Shown here one piece after another: positions 24,880-32,789 of a DNA stretch of 64,000 nucleotides. Numbering within the stretch: position 1 is the stretch's first letter; every line of letters begins with the position of its first letter. The notes under the pieces were generated by a model. The model made no database searches. It was not told where the DNA came from and saw nothing but the letters and a program-made list of their open reading frames with translations. Made by a program: the position numbers and the translations under genes. The stretch is from Pararhizobium_B sp963838155 (lineage in GTDB: Bacteria; Pseudomonadota; Alphaproteobacteria; Rhizobiales; Rhizobiaceae), in contig CAWIQE010000004.1 of assembly GCA_963838155.1 (NCBI GenBank), positions 553,422 to 617,421 on the forward strand, read 5' to 3'.

Positions 24880-25887
24880 GTGCTGAAATCGATTGCTGCG
24901 GCAGTCGCGGCGACTGCCATGCTGGCGTCCGGAGCGCTGGCCAAGGACAACATCACGGTCGGCTATATCCTGATCGATCTTTCGAACCCGTTCCATGTCG
25001 GTCAGGTTCAAGGCGCGAAGGAGGCAGCCCGCCGCGAAGGCTTCAAGCTCGACATCGCCAGCGGCGAGGGGGATGTGACGAAGCAGATCCGCGCCATGGA
25101 AGACATGATCAACCAGCATGTCGACGTGATCTCGATCAACTTCATCGACGCCAAGGCGTTCGGCCCGACGATGAAGAAGGCGGAGGCAGCCGGGATCCCG
25201 GTCGTCTGCCTGCATTCCGACATCCCCGGCTGTACGGCGACACTGGGTTTCGACGAACGCCACACCGGCAATATCGTCGGCGAATACGCGGTCGAGCTCT
25301 TGAAGAAGCGCTACGACGGCACCGCCAAAGGCGAGGTCGCAAATCTCGAGGGACTGCTCGGGCAGGGCCTGAATACCGACAGGTCCGGCGGCTTCACCGA
25401 CGTGATGGCGAAATATCCCGACATCAAGGTCGTCGCCCAGGAGCCGACGAGCTGGGATCCGACCAAGGCCGTTTCCATTACCGAGAACTGGATGACGGCC
25501 TATCCGCACCTCGACCTGATCTACGGCAACAGCGACAGCCTTACCGTGCCGGCGTCGAAGGTCCTCAAGCGTGACGGCAAACAGAAGCAGGTCATGCTCG
25601 TTTCGGTCGACGGCACCGAACCGGGCCTGAAGGCCGTCAAGGACGGGACCATGGAGTGCACCGTGATGCTCGCACCCCAATATGCCGGTTACTGGAAGGC
25701 CTATTTTCCCTATCTCGTCGCCAAGAAGGAGAACGACGGCCGCAGCTACCTCATCCGCGGCGTGCTCGTCACCAAGGCCAATGTCGACGCCGCGCTGAAG
25801 CTGGCGAACGATCAGGTCAACGATATGCAGAAGTTCCCCTTCAAGAAGCCGCTGACGGACATCGTCAAGATGTACTCTCAAAATTGA
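24880..25887 (+). CDS. CUT2 sugar ABC importer periplasmic binding protein
   Basis: A 335-residue ribose-class binding protein. Signal peptide MLKSIAAAVAATAMLASG with cleavage after ALA at about residue 21, then ITVGYILIDLSNPFHVG (first strand and ligand-contact Phe/Asn region). The start is a GTG at 24880 behind AAGGGAGGAACG. It is the first gene of an operon with an ATPase, a tandem-fused permease and an enolase-superfamily dehydratase. It is distinct from the binding protein at 16914, so the two importers likely take different but related sugars under the same LacI-type control. Confidence 0.92.
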   Translation: MLKSIAAAVAATAMLASGALAKDNITVGYILIDLSNPFHVGQVQGAKEAARREGFKLDIASGEGDVTKQIRAMEDMINQHVDVISINFIDAKAFGPTMKKAEAAGIPVVCLHSDIPGCTATLGFDERHTGNIVGEYAVELLKKRYDGTAKGEVANLEGLLGQGLNTDRSGGFTDVMAKYPDIKVVAQEPTSWDPTKAVSITENWMTAYPHLDLIYGNSDSLTVPASKVLKRDGKQKQVMLVSVDGTEPGLKAVKDGTMECTVMLAPQYAGYWKAYFPYLVAKKENDGRSYLIRGVLVTKANVDAALKLANDQVNDMQKFPFKKPLTDIVKMYSQN

Positions 25888-25893
25888 ACCGTT

Positions 25894-25916
25894 GCTGCCG
25901 CAGTCGATGCGGCAGC
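25894..25916 (+). other. Intercistronic hairpin after the second binding-protein gene
   Basis: GCTGCCGCA and TGCGGCAGC form a perfect 9-bp stem with a GTCGA loop, seven bases after the binding-protein stop. The T-run is poor (ACCTTTCC). The position is the same as that of the hairpin at 17998-18021, suggesting the same function in differential expression. Confidence 0.62.
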
Positions 25917-25932
25917 ACCTTTCCATTCGAAG

Positions 25933-27480
25933 ATGGTGGGAGCGATGTCGGTGGGGCTTCCGGGCGCCGGTGAGGCGTCCGGTCAGGACGAACCGGTTCT
26001 CGTAGCCGATGACCTGACCAAGCGGTTTCCGGGCGTCGTCGCGCTGGATCGCGTCTCGTTGACGCTTCAGCCGGGCCGCGTGCATGCGCTCGTCGGCCAG
26101 AACGGCGCCGGGAAGTCCACACTCATCAACATCCTCTCCGGGATGTACGCGCCCGACGCGGGCACGCTGAGGGTCGACGGGGAGCCGGTATCGATCCCCG
26201 ATGCACGCCGCGCGCACGATCTCGGCATCGCCACGGTCTATCAGGAGCTCAGCCTGCTGCTCAATCTGACGGTAGCGCAGAACCTGGCGCTCGGGCGCGA
26301 GCCGAGACGTGGCGGGCTGTTCGACGTCCGTCGCATGCGCGAACACGGTGCCACGGTGCTCGGCCGCATGGGGCTCGACATCGACCCCGAAATCCGTGTC
26401 AGCCGTCTCTCGCTGGCGCAGCGGCAGATGATCGAGATCGCGAAGGCCCTTTCGACGACGCCGAAGATCCTGATCCTCGACGAGCCGACCGCGCCGCTCG
26501 GGTCGAAGGAGGCCGAGCAGCTGTTCGGGGCGATCGGCCGCCTCAAGGCCCAGGGCGTCGCGATCCTCTATGTGTCTCACCGCTTCGCCGAGGTCGTCGC
26601 GCTGTGTGATACGGCCACGATCCTGCGCAACGGCAAGCGGGTTATGACCACCGAACTTGCCGGCTGGTCGGAGGCAGACCTGACGGATGCCATGATCGGG
26701 GCACAGTCGCGGCGCTATGAGCGGCAGGCGCATGCGACGGGGGAGGCGGTGGTCTCGCTTGGCGGCGTGTGCCACGGCGAGCGCGTCCGCGACGTCAGCT
26801 TCGATCTGCGTCGAGGCGAGGTTCTCGCACTGACCGGTTTGCTCGGCGGGGGCCAGAACGAGATCGCGCGCATGATCGGCGGTGATCTCGCCGCCGATGC
26901 GGGCACATTGCGTGTTTCCGGAACCCCGCGTGCCTTCGCCTCGCCGCACGAGGCGGTCGCGGCCGGCATCTGCCTGATGACGGAGGACCGCAAGAACGAA
27001 GGTATCCTTCCGAACCGATCGTTGAGGGAGAACATCGCGATCGCGTCGCTGTGGGAGCGCAGCCGTCTTGGCGGGCTGGTTCGTGCCACCGCCGAGCGCG
27101 CAGCGGCGCAGCGTGCCGCCGACGAACTCGGTGTCGCCGGCGCGTCGCTCGAGACGCCCATGCGCTCGCTATCGGGCGGTAATCAGCAGAAGGCCCTGCT
27201 TGCCCGCTGGCAGCTGGCCGACACCGACGTCTTCGTCCTGCTCGAGCCGACGCGCGGGGTCGACGTCGGTGCGCGGTCGGAAATCTACCGCCGGCTCGGG
27301 GAACTCGCCAGCGAGGGCAAGGCGGTGCTGATCGTCTCGTCCGATCTGGTCGAGGTGCTCACCGTCGCCGATCGCATCCTCGTCGTGCGCGACGGCCGCA
27401 TCGCCGCCGAGACGCGACCCTTCGAGACCGACGAGGAACGGCTGAATCTTCTCGTCCAGGGCGTGGGGGCAGCGGCATGA
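25933..27480 (+). CDS. CUT2 sugar ABC importer ATP-binding protein
   Basis: A 515-residue tandem ATPase. Domain 1: Walker A GQNGAGKST, LSLAQRQM in the signature position, Walker B LILDEPTAPLG, H-loop YVSHRF. Domain 2: LLGGGQNEIAR instead of a P-loop, CLMTEDRKNEG, signature SGGNQQK, and Walker B FVLLEPTRGVD, where the Asp is Leu while the Glu is kept. The start could be ATG 25933 or ATG 25945; neither has a clear ribosome site, so the first few residues are uncertain. It overlaps the fused permease by ATGA. Confidence 0.9.
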   Translation: MVGAMSVGLPGAGEASGQDEPVLVADDLTKRFPGVVALDRVSLTLQPGRVHALVGQNGAGKSTLINILSGMYAPDAGTLRVDGEPVSIPDARRAHDLGIATVYQELSLLLNLTVAQNLALGREPRRGGLFDVRRMREHGATVLGRMGLDIDPEIRVSRLSLAQRQMIEIAKALSTTPKILILDEPTAPLGSKEAEQLFGAIGRLKAQGVAILYVSHRFAEVVALCDTATILRNGKRVMTTELAGWSEADLTDAMIGAQSRRYERQAHATGEAVVSLGGVCHGERVRDVSFDLRRGEVLALTGLLGGGQNEIARMIGGDLAADAGTLRVSGTPRAFASPHEAVAAGICLMTEDRKNEGILPNRSLRENIAIASLWERSRLGGLVRATAERAAAQRAADELGVAGASLETPMRSLSGGNQQKALLARWQLADTDVFVLLEPTRGVDVGARSEIYRRLGELASEGKAVLIVSSDLVEVLTVADRILVVRDGRIAAETRPFETDEERLNLLVQGVGAAA

Positions 27481-29471
27481 GCATCGCCAGGCTGGCGCGG
27501 CCGCAGCCCGGCCGCAACGCGGTCGTCGATTTTCTCGCCCGGCACGCAATCACCATCGCGGCCGTCCTCTTCTGCGTCGGCTTCGCCATGACCTCGCCGG
27601 CCTTCGGGACGCCGGAAAATGCCGTCAATATCCTCAAGCAGTCGGCATCGGTGCTTGTCCTCGGCCTTGCTATGACGCTGGTGGTGATGGTGGGCGGCAT
27701 CGACCTGTCGGTCGGCTCCGTCGTGCTTGCCGCTGCTGCCTTTTCCGGGATCGGTCTCGCCGAGAACCTGAACCCCTTCCTCGCCGTGCTGATGGGCATC
27801 GGAACGGGCGCCTGCGTCGGCCTCGTCAATGCGCTGCTGATCGAGGCATTGAACATCAGCCCGGTCATCGTCACCCTCGGAACGATGATTGCAGTGCGGG
27901 GCTTCGGGCTGGTGGCGCTCGGCTATTATCACTCATGGCTCGATGTCGGCGGACCCGTCTTCGATCAGCTCTCCGGCGGCACGGTCCTCGGCTTTCCGAT
28001 CGATGCGCTCGTTTCGCTCCTGGCAGCTCTCCTTGTGTGGGCGCTGCTGCGGCTCACCGTGTTCGGCCGGGCACTGCATGCCATCGGCGATGCGCCGGTG
28101 GCTGCCCGTTTCGCGGGGCTGCGGGTCAGGGTCCTGAGGGCGTTCGCCTATATCGGCTCCGGCGCGCTGGCCGGGCTTGCCGGTGTGATGGTCGCCGCCC
28201 GGATCGGTTTGATCAGCCCATCGGTCGGATACGGGTTGGAGTTTTTCGCCATTGCGGTCGTGGCGCTTGGCGCCGGAGGACTGCCGGCCGGCCGCGTCAC
28301 GGTCTGGCAGACGCTCGTCGGCGTGCTGATCTTGATGATGATCTTCAACTACATGACGCTGAAGGGCATCCCGGGCACCTGGCAGACGACTGCCACCGGC
28401 ATGCTTCTGCTCGCGGCAATGGTCGGCGGACGGCTCTTGAATCGAAGTGCCGGTGCGGACGTCTCCCTCGGGGAGGCCTTCGAAGACGACGTTGCCGAAA
28501 CCTCCCGCGCCGGCGCGGCGCTGACGCGCGGTTCGCTTGCCATCGCCACCGTTCTTCTCGCCGCCGTCTTCGCGTTCATCACGCCGAGCTTTCTTACGCC
28601 CGGCAATCTCGCCGCGCTCTTCGAGCAGAACGCGACGCTCGCCATCGTTTCGGTGGGCGCGACGATCGGCATCGTTTCGCGGGCGATCGACATCTCGCCC
28701 GCGTCGGTGATGGTGCTCGGCTCCGTAGTTGCCGCCCTGAGTGCGGCGCACGGGCTACCGGTCCCGTTCGCCTTGATCGTCGGCATCCTCACCTGCGTCG
28801 GTGTCTATGCGGTGAACGGAGCGATCGTCGGGGGACTCGGCCTGGATCCGCTGATCGTCACGCTCGCGGCCTGGATCTGGGCACGCGGGCTTGCCGTTTC
28901 GCTCACCAATGCTTCGACGATCGCCTTCGACGGCGGTTTCGTCGGACTGATGAACGCGCCGGTACTCTTCGGACTGACGCCGGCCGTGCTTCTGGTCGGT
29001 TTCGCCTTCCTCGCGGGCTGGGTGATCCTTGCGCGGCTGCCGATCGGTCTCCGGATCTATGCGCTCGGCGGCGACCCCAAGATGCTTCGACAGGCAGGCA
29101 TCGACGATCGCTGGCTCCGTTTTCGCATCCTGGTGCTCATGTCGCTCTTCACCGCGGGCGGCATGCTGGTCCTGCTCGGTAGGCTCGGTGCGGCGGCGCC
29201 GACCGCCGGCTTCGGGCTGGAGCTCGATGCGATCGTCGCGGTCATCATCGGCGGAGCGTCGTTTAGAGGCGGCACGGGCCGGCTTCGCGACAGCGCGATG
29301 GGCGTCGTCTTTCTCGCCATCCTGAACGACGGGCTTCAGGGGCTGCAGATGGGCGACGCACAATTCTACCTGATCAAGGGCACGGCGATCCTGCTGGCGC
29401 TGACGATGCGGTCGCTCGCGCAGCGCCATTTCTCGCAGCGGCGGAGCGCGTCGAGCTTGAAAAGCAACTGA
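27477..29471 (+). CDS. Tandem-fused CUT2 permease (two permease domains in one protein)
   Basis: A 664-residue membrane protein about twice the length of one RbsC-like permease. The first half (about 1-325) has LVVMVGGIDLSVGS and a C-terminal coupling segment VVALGAGGLPAGRVT. The second half (about 345-650) has ATIGIVSRAIDISPAS and IIGGASFRGGTGR. The short linker around residues 325-345 is polar and acidic (EAFEDDVAETS). The two halves would give a fixed heterodimeric pore from a single chain. It overlaps the ATPase stop as ATGA and is followed 27 bases later by a dehydratase gene. No frameshift or internal stop is seen. Confidence 0.9.
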   Translation: MSIARLARPQPGRNAVVDFLARHAITIAAVLFCVGFAMTSPAFGTPENAVNILKQSASVLVLGLAMTLVVMVGGIDLSVGSVVLAAAAFSGIGLAENLNPFLAVLMGIGTGACVGLVNALLIEALNISPVIVTLGTMIAVRGFGLVALGYYHSWLDVGGPVFDQLSGGTVLGFPIDALVSLLAALLVWALLRLTVFGRALHAIGDAPVAARFAGLRVRVLRAFAYIGSGALAGLAGVMVAARIGLISPSVGYGLEFFAIAVVALGAGGLPAGRVTVWQTLVGVLILMMIFNYMTLKGIPGTWQTTATGMLLLAAMVGGRLLNRSAGADVSLGEAFEDDVAETSRAGAALTRGSLAIATVLLAAVFAFITPSFLTPGNLAALFEQNATLAIVSVGATIGIVSRAIDISPASVMVLGSVVAALSAAHGLPVPFALIVGILTCVGVYAVNGAIVGGLGLDPLIVTLAAWIWARGLAVSLTNASTIAFDGGFVGLMNAPVLFGLTPAVLLVGFAFLAGWVILARLPIGLRIYALGGDPKMLRQAGIDDRWLRFRILVLMSLFTAGGMLVLLGRLGAAAPTAGFGLELDAIVAVIIGGASFRGGTGRLRDSAMGVVFLAILNDGLQGLQMGDAQFYLIKGTAILLALTMRSLAQRHFSQRRSASSLKSN

Positions 29472-29498
29472 CCTGTCCAGCGTGGAGGCCGATCCATA

Positions 29499-30668
29499 AT
29501 GAAGATCACCAAGCTCGAGACTTTCCTCGCCAACGCCGGGCAGCGCAACTACCTGTTCGTGCGGCTGACCACGGATACCGGGGTGAGCGGGCTCGGGGAG
29601 GCGACTCTCGAATGGCAGGAGCGGGCGGTCGAGGTGCTCCTCAACGAATGGGTGGCTTCGCGGATCATCGGCAAGGATCCGTTCGACATGGAGGCTGTCG
29701 TCGGCGACATGATCCGTGACCAGTATCAGGGCGGCTCGACCGTCATGACGGCGATCTCGGCCGCCGAAATCGCCATGTGGGACATCATCGGCAAGACGAC
29801 GGGAGAGCCGGTCTACCGCCTGATCGGCGGTCGTGCCAAGCGTGACCTGCCGGCCTATGCCAACGGCTGGTACGGTTCCTGCGAGACGCCCGAGCAGTAC
29901 GCCGAACGGGCGCGCGAGGTGGCGGCGCTCGGCTATCGGGCGATCAAGTTCGATCCTTTTTCGACGGCGTGGAAGAAGCTCGACGAGGCCGAGGAAGACC
30001 GGGCGCTTGCCATCGTCGAGGCCGTCAGCCAGGCGGTCGGTCCCGAGGTCGGGCTGATGATCGAGATCCACGGCCGCCTTGCCGCGGGCGACGCCATCCG
30101 CTTCATTCGAAAGCTGGAAGGTCTGCGAATTCGTTGGTGCGAAGAGCCCGTCGCGCCGGAGAACGTGGAGTTGCTGAGGGACGTGAGGCAAGCGACAAAC
30201 CTGCCGATCTCGTCCGGAGAGCGGCTCTACACACTGGCAGACTTCGACCGCCTTATCCGTCTCCGGGCCTGCGATGTCGTGCAGATGGACGTTTCCCATT
30301 GCGGCGGTATCGGAATATCGAAGACGATTGCGCGGATGGCGGCGGTGAGCGATCTGGCGATTTCGCCGCATTGTTCAGTCGGACCTGTCGCGTTGGCGGC
30401 CGCACTTCATCTGGCATGGTCTTCCCCGAACATGCTGATGCTCGAGAGTTTTGCCGAATTCGACGTCGACTGGCGCAACGATCTCGTCTTCGGATGGAAC
30501 CCGCTCAACCGTGCCGAGTTTGCGTTGCCGGATACTCCGGGGCTTGGTGTCGAACTCGACGAAGCGGCGATAAGGGAGCATCCCTACAAGCCGCTGGCAT
30601 TCCCGTCGCTATGGGACGGGAATTGGCGAAACGACTTTACGGGCAGCTCGAAATTGTCCCAAGCATAG
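29499..30668 (+). CDS. Enolase-superfamily acid-sugar dehydratase, third paralogue
   Basis: A 389-residue mandelate-racemase-family enzyme, last gene of the second transporter operon. Motifs: MKITKLETFLANAG in the capping domain, KFDPFS in the barrel, EIHGR, WCEEP and SSGERL as metal-ligand segments, and SPHCSVGP as the His loop. It resembles the paralogue at 7373 (KLDPFG, APHQSGGP) more than that at 11308, including the shared YANGWY in the active-site lid and the AFLN/AFPS-type tail. A galactonate-dehydratase-like reaction is likely. Two hairpins follow the stop. Confidence 0.88.
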   Translation: MKITKLETFLANAGQRNYLFVRLTTDTGVSGLGEATLEWQERAVEVLLNEWVASRIIGKDPFDMEAVVGDMIRDQYQGGSTVMTAISAAEIAMWDIIGKTTGEPVYRLIGGRAKRDLPAYANGWYGSCETPEQYAERAREVAALGYRAIKFDPFSTAWKKLDEAEEDRALAIVEAVSQAVGPEVGLMIEIHGRLAAGDAIRFIRKLEGLRIRWCEEPVAPENVELLRDVRQATNLPISSGERLYTLADFDRLIRLRACDVVQMDVSHCGGIGISKTIARMAAVSDLAISPHCSVGPVALAAALHLAWSSPNMLMLESFAEFDVDWRNDLVFGWNPLNRAEFALPDTPGLGVELDEAAIREHPYKPLAFPSLWDGNWRNDFTGSSKLSQA

Positions 30669-30748
30669 TGGGTTCACCCGGACTCTTGGTCCCGTCTGTG
30701 TATCAAATTCAATTGCGCGGTGACGGGTTATCTAGCCAATGCGATACT

Positions 30749-30781
30749 GCAACGAAATTCCGCGACCCCATGTTTCGTTGC
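30749..30781. repeat. Perfect inverted repeat GCAACGAAA / TTTCGTTGC
   Basis: Nine-base arms at 30749-30757 and 30773-30781 with 15 bases between, 80 bases after the dehydratase stop and directly before a second hairpin. It may be part of a terminator region or a protein site. No gene is seen on either side within 80 bases. Confidence 0.55.
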
Positions 30782-30786
30782 GACCT

Positions 30787-30824
30787 TGCCTCCGCTGCTT
30801 CCCGGCACCGGAGGCATTTCTTTC
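30787..30824 (+). terminator. Probable terminator of the second transporter operon
   Basis: TGCCTCCG (30787-30794) and CGGAGGCA (30809-30816) make an 8-bp stem with a 14-base loop, followed by the T-rich tract TTTCTTTCC. Placed downstream of the last gene of the operon that begins at 24880. The long loop makes it less than ideal. Confidence 0.5.
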
Positions 30825-31145
30825 CAGATCCCAAAGCGAGCGGCTCATCGCAGGCCGCATATCCTTTGGCGAGATTGGCGGAACCCGCAGGGACCCGGCC
30901 GCGTCGGATCATCGACCGGTAACCCGTCCGGCCATCGGCTGCTTCCGTTCGGGGAAGGGAAGGCGCGGAGAGGACTGCGGCGGACCGCGGGACGTCGGCC
31001 TTCTCCTGTTCGAATGCTGATGAACGGCCGGGCCTCGATGTTTCGTTCGCCGCTGTCCGGAGAACTCGGCCATGATGGAACCTGCTGCGGCGTAGTGGTC
31101 TTTTGACGGTGCACAGATCCTGAAACATAGACGCAGGAATCGAAG
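30825..31145. other. Non-coding gap before the hypothetical membrane protein
   Basis: No convincing gene in these 321 bases; short open frames have no recognisable product. Near the right end TTGACG (31103-31108) and CATAGA (31126-31131) are 17 bases apart and might be a weak promoter for the gene at 31146. AGGA at 31134-31137 is its ribosome site. Confidence 0.5.
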
Positions 31146-31832
31146 ATGTGGGAATGGCTGAAAGACAACTATCTGCCGGTGGCTGCGTCCATCCAGATGC
31201 TGTCGCTGCTCGTCTGGGCTCTCTATGTCGAAATCTTTCTCATCGGGCATCGCCATCGCCGTCGGCCGAACATTCTGATCAACCGCGGCGGGGGGCATAC
31301 GCTCGATGCCGCGTGCGTGGTAAGCAACATGAGCGAGGAACCCTTGTACATACAAGCGGTGCTCGCAACGCTGAGGACCGATCTTGACCAGACCGACTAC
31401 GATGAAGTCGTCTGTTCGCTGAGCGACCTCGATGTCCATGAGGACGCCGGTGGTGACCGACGAGCGCAATTTCTTCAGGGACCGCTCGGCAGTGGCGAGA
31501 TGCTGGAACTCGGAAGCTTTGGGGGAATTGCAGAAATGGCCGTCCGGAACGAAAGCGGACGGTCTTCGCGCGCCTCGATACAGGCACTCGACGAGATCAC
31601 CTTGACGGTCGTCGCCTCATATACGGGCGACGGGCGAACGGTGGCTGCCGAGCGTTCCTTCAACGTCGAGGAGTTCGAAGGACAAAAATTGCTGTATGCC
31701 CAGTCCTTGCCGACCCGCCAGATTTCATCCCGCCGTCGCATCCGCAAACTCGAAAGGACGCTGGAGAAAGACCTGCGAAACGCCGCGGCACGCAGGGCAG
31801 AAAGGCGGAGCAGCCGTCTTCACGCTGCCTGA
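31146..31832 (+). CDS. Hypothetical protein with one N-terminal transmembrane helix
   Basis: A 228-residue protein I do not recognise by function. Residues about 8-32 form one hydrophobic helix (LPVAASIQMLSLLVWALYVE), followed by an Arg-rich stop-transfer (GHRHRRRPN). A soluble domain of about 160 residues follows, with beta-rich character (ILINRGGG, ACVVSNMSEEPLYIQ, ITLTVVASY). The tail from about 190 is strongly basic and likely helical (RRRIRKLERTLEKDLRNAAARR). AGGA precedes the ATG at suitable spacing. It stands alone between two catabolic islands. Similar small membrane-anchored proteins of unknown role occur in rhizobia, but I cannot name a family. Confidence 0.7.
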   Translation: MWEWLKDNYLPVAASIQMLSLLVWALYVEIFLIGHRHRRRPNILINRGGGHTLDAACVVSNMSEEPLYIQAVLATLRTDLDQTDYDEVVCSLSDLDVHEDAGGDRRAQFLQGPLGSGEMLELGSFGGIAEMAVRNESGRSSRASIQALDEITLTVVASYTGDGRTVAAERSFNVEEFEGQKLLYAQSLPTRQISSRRRIRKLERTLEKDLRNAAARRAERRSSRLHAA

Positions 31833-32099
31833 ATTCATGCAGTGAAACCGGGCCATTCTCGAAGTCTTCGTATCCCCCCGGTGACGAGCTCACCGGATGC
31901 TTACAAGTCTTCCGCCCGTGCCCACGGTGCTGCTCGATTGCGGGTAGGCCGACCTTGTCGCTCTGATCGTCCTTCGCGGCGCCGGCCGCGCTGCCGCACG
32001 TGCTGCCCGTCGTGTTGCTGTCCGTGGCCGAACCCCCGGTGTCCATCGTCGAGGCAGAACCCGCGTCGCCCGAGCCTGAAGCGAAGCCCGGAAAAGGCG

Positions 32100-32429
32100 C
32101 AGGTCGAGGCGGTTCGCGCTTTCAGACACGTTGCGTGTCACAAGCGTTACCCGACTACGAATTTGCGCGATCCCCAGCCGCGAACCGCCAGAATTCGTGG
32201 AATCCCGGTGCTGGGCTACCTCGATGATCTTCTCCTTCTGCCGATCGGCATCCTTCTTGTCGTCCGCATGGTCCCCGAGAGCTTGATGACCGAGTTCCGC
32301 GAGGAGGCGCTGCGGCTGGAGACCAGGCCGGTCAGCAGAACCGGCGTGGCATTTGTCGTCGGCATCTGGCTCGCCGGCGGCGGACTTCTCCTATGGCTGT
32401 CATGGCCCTTCGCGGGAAAAGGCATCTGA
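32100..32429 (+). pseudogene. Remnant of a DUF1232 (YkvA-like) membrane protein
   Basis: From about 32199 the frame ending at 32429 reads IPVLGYLDDLLLLPIGILL and VVRMVPESLMTEFREEA, then RPVSRTG and a second hydrophobic stretch. This is the well-conserved C-terminal two thirds of DUF1232 proteins. The N-terminal part, normally a first helix ending in YALSPIDLIPDF just before IPVLG, is missing; the upstream codons read NLRDPQPRTARIRG with no plausible start. An internal deletion or several small indels are likely. The preceding 270 bases (31833-32099) hold nothing I can assign. Confidence 0.55.
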
Positions 32430-32710
32430 CCCGGACCGCGCGCGTGCTCTTTCGGCGGCTGGCGTCGCGAAGCAAGCGGGACAGCTCTTGCCCCAGTCTT
32501 TTTTTCATCGACAGGCTTGCCCAAGAGGGACGCTGCTCGGAAACTATCGCCGAGATCGCTTCGCGAGTAGGCGATACGACGAACCCGAGCGCGCCCGCAA
32601 GGCGGTGGCGACCGGCTCGGAAGTTTCGCCGTTCCGTCGAAAGTCCAGGACCGCACAGTCCGGGCATTCGTCCGCAATCCGTCCCGCGAATTTCCGCTTG
32701 CAACATCATA

Positions 32711-32753
32711 AAAAATCGTTTCTATAGGCGGCATGGCGCTAGAGAAACGTTTC
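32711..32753 (+). promoter_or_regulatory. LacI-type operators (GAAACGTTTC class) before transporter operon 3
   Basis: GAAACGTTTC (32744-32753) is a perfect 10-bp palindrome 37 bases before the ATPase start. A weaker half-matching copy, AATCGTTTCTATA (32714-32726), lies about three helical turns upstream. Clear -35/-10 boxes could not be fixed. The same palindrome occurs at 36477, 44024 and 44178, all next to genes of this island. The LacI protein encoded at 42900-43946 is the likely binder. Confidence 0.7.
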
Positions 32754-32789
32754 GATATTTCCTAGCGGCGATGTTTTTGGGAGGACTTC

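Noticed and set aside
24580..26949. A 789-codon open frame on the minus strand
   Set aside because: Antisense to the binding protein and ATPase genes, Arg/His/Asp-rich low-information translation without motifs.
30825..31106. Small open frames in the gap before 31146
   Set aside because: Several short frames overlap on both strands with no ribosome site, no motif and no conserved codon pattern.
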